A stretch of DNA of 15,399 nucleotides from Podochytrium sp. JEL0797 (lineage: Eukaryota > Chytridiomycota > Chytridiomycetes > Chytridiales > Chytriomycetaceae). Location of the stretch: positions 1-15,399 of the forward strand of contig JADGJG010000620.1 of assembly GCA_027596195.1 (NCBI GenBank), read 5' to 3'. Of this stretch, positions 15,384 to 15,399 are shown in pieces; the first letter of the stretch is position 1, and every line of letters begins with the position of its first letter. The notes beneath the pieces were generated by a model, which made no database searches, was not told the DNA's origin, and worked only from the letters and a program-made list of their open reading frames with translations. The position numbers were made by a program, and so were the translations under genes.

Positions 15384-15399
15384 AGGGGGGGAGAGAGGG

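Overview
The window looks like eukaryotic nuclear DNA from a fungus, probably an early-diverging (chytrid-like) lineage. The evidence is short introns (52-104 bp) with GT...AG borders, densely packed genes, and homeodomain proteins with an NPFPS-type loop joined to long low-complexity tails. There are no bacterial operon signals. The exact taxon cannot be read from sequence alone.

Layout, all genes on the + strand: seven homeobox genes run head to tail from 99 to 11012, followed by one large RNA-modifying enzyme gene (12047-15383). Homeobox genes 1-5 (99-1101, 1613-3085, 3400-4378, 5089-5973, 6213-7430) are clear paralogs. They share a homeodomain with R5, F47, Q50 and N51, followed directly by an [NQ]G[IV]xxxKP[KR] extension. 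Genes 2-5 also end in a motif of the form LxxLxxxxx[FY]F[FY][VI][ED]. Genes 1-3 carry an intron inside the codon for homeodomain Trp48; genes 4 and 5 do not. Gene 6 (7811-9169) has a canonical I47/Q50/N51 homeodomain at its C-terminus and shares a MFExSxAG motif with gene 5. Gene 7 (10014-11012) has a divergent WFQNTRAK homeodomain. Gene 8 is a four-exon CCCH-finger nucleotidyltransferase of the non-canonical poly(A)/terminal uridylyl transferase type.

The homeobox proteins look like DNA-binding regulators with disordered N-terminal regions. Five of them carry RRxS (PKA-type) phosphorylation motifs. Spaces between genes contain several inverted TAAT/ATTA pairs, the half-site class bound by Q50 homeodomains, and one perfect MEF2/Rlm1-type palindrome. 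A self- or cross-regulating, signal-responsive homeobox array is therefore a reasonable hypothesis, but no regulatory link is demonstrated here.

At larger scale, several exons begin C-rich and finish G-rich on the coding strand. In gene 8 this resets at three successive exons. ATG starts were chosen throughout; several longer open frames begin only at GTG or TTG and were trimmed.
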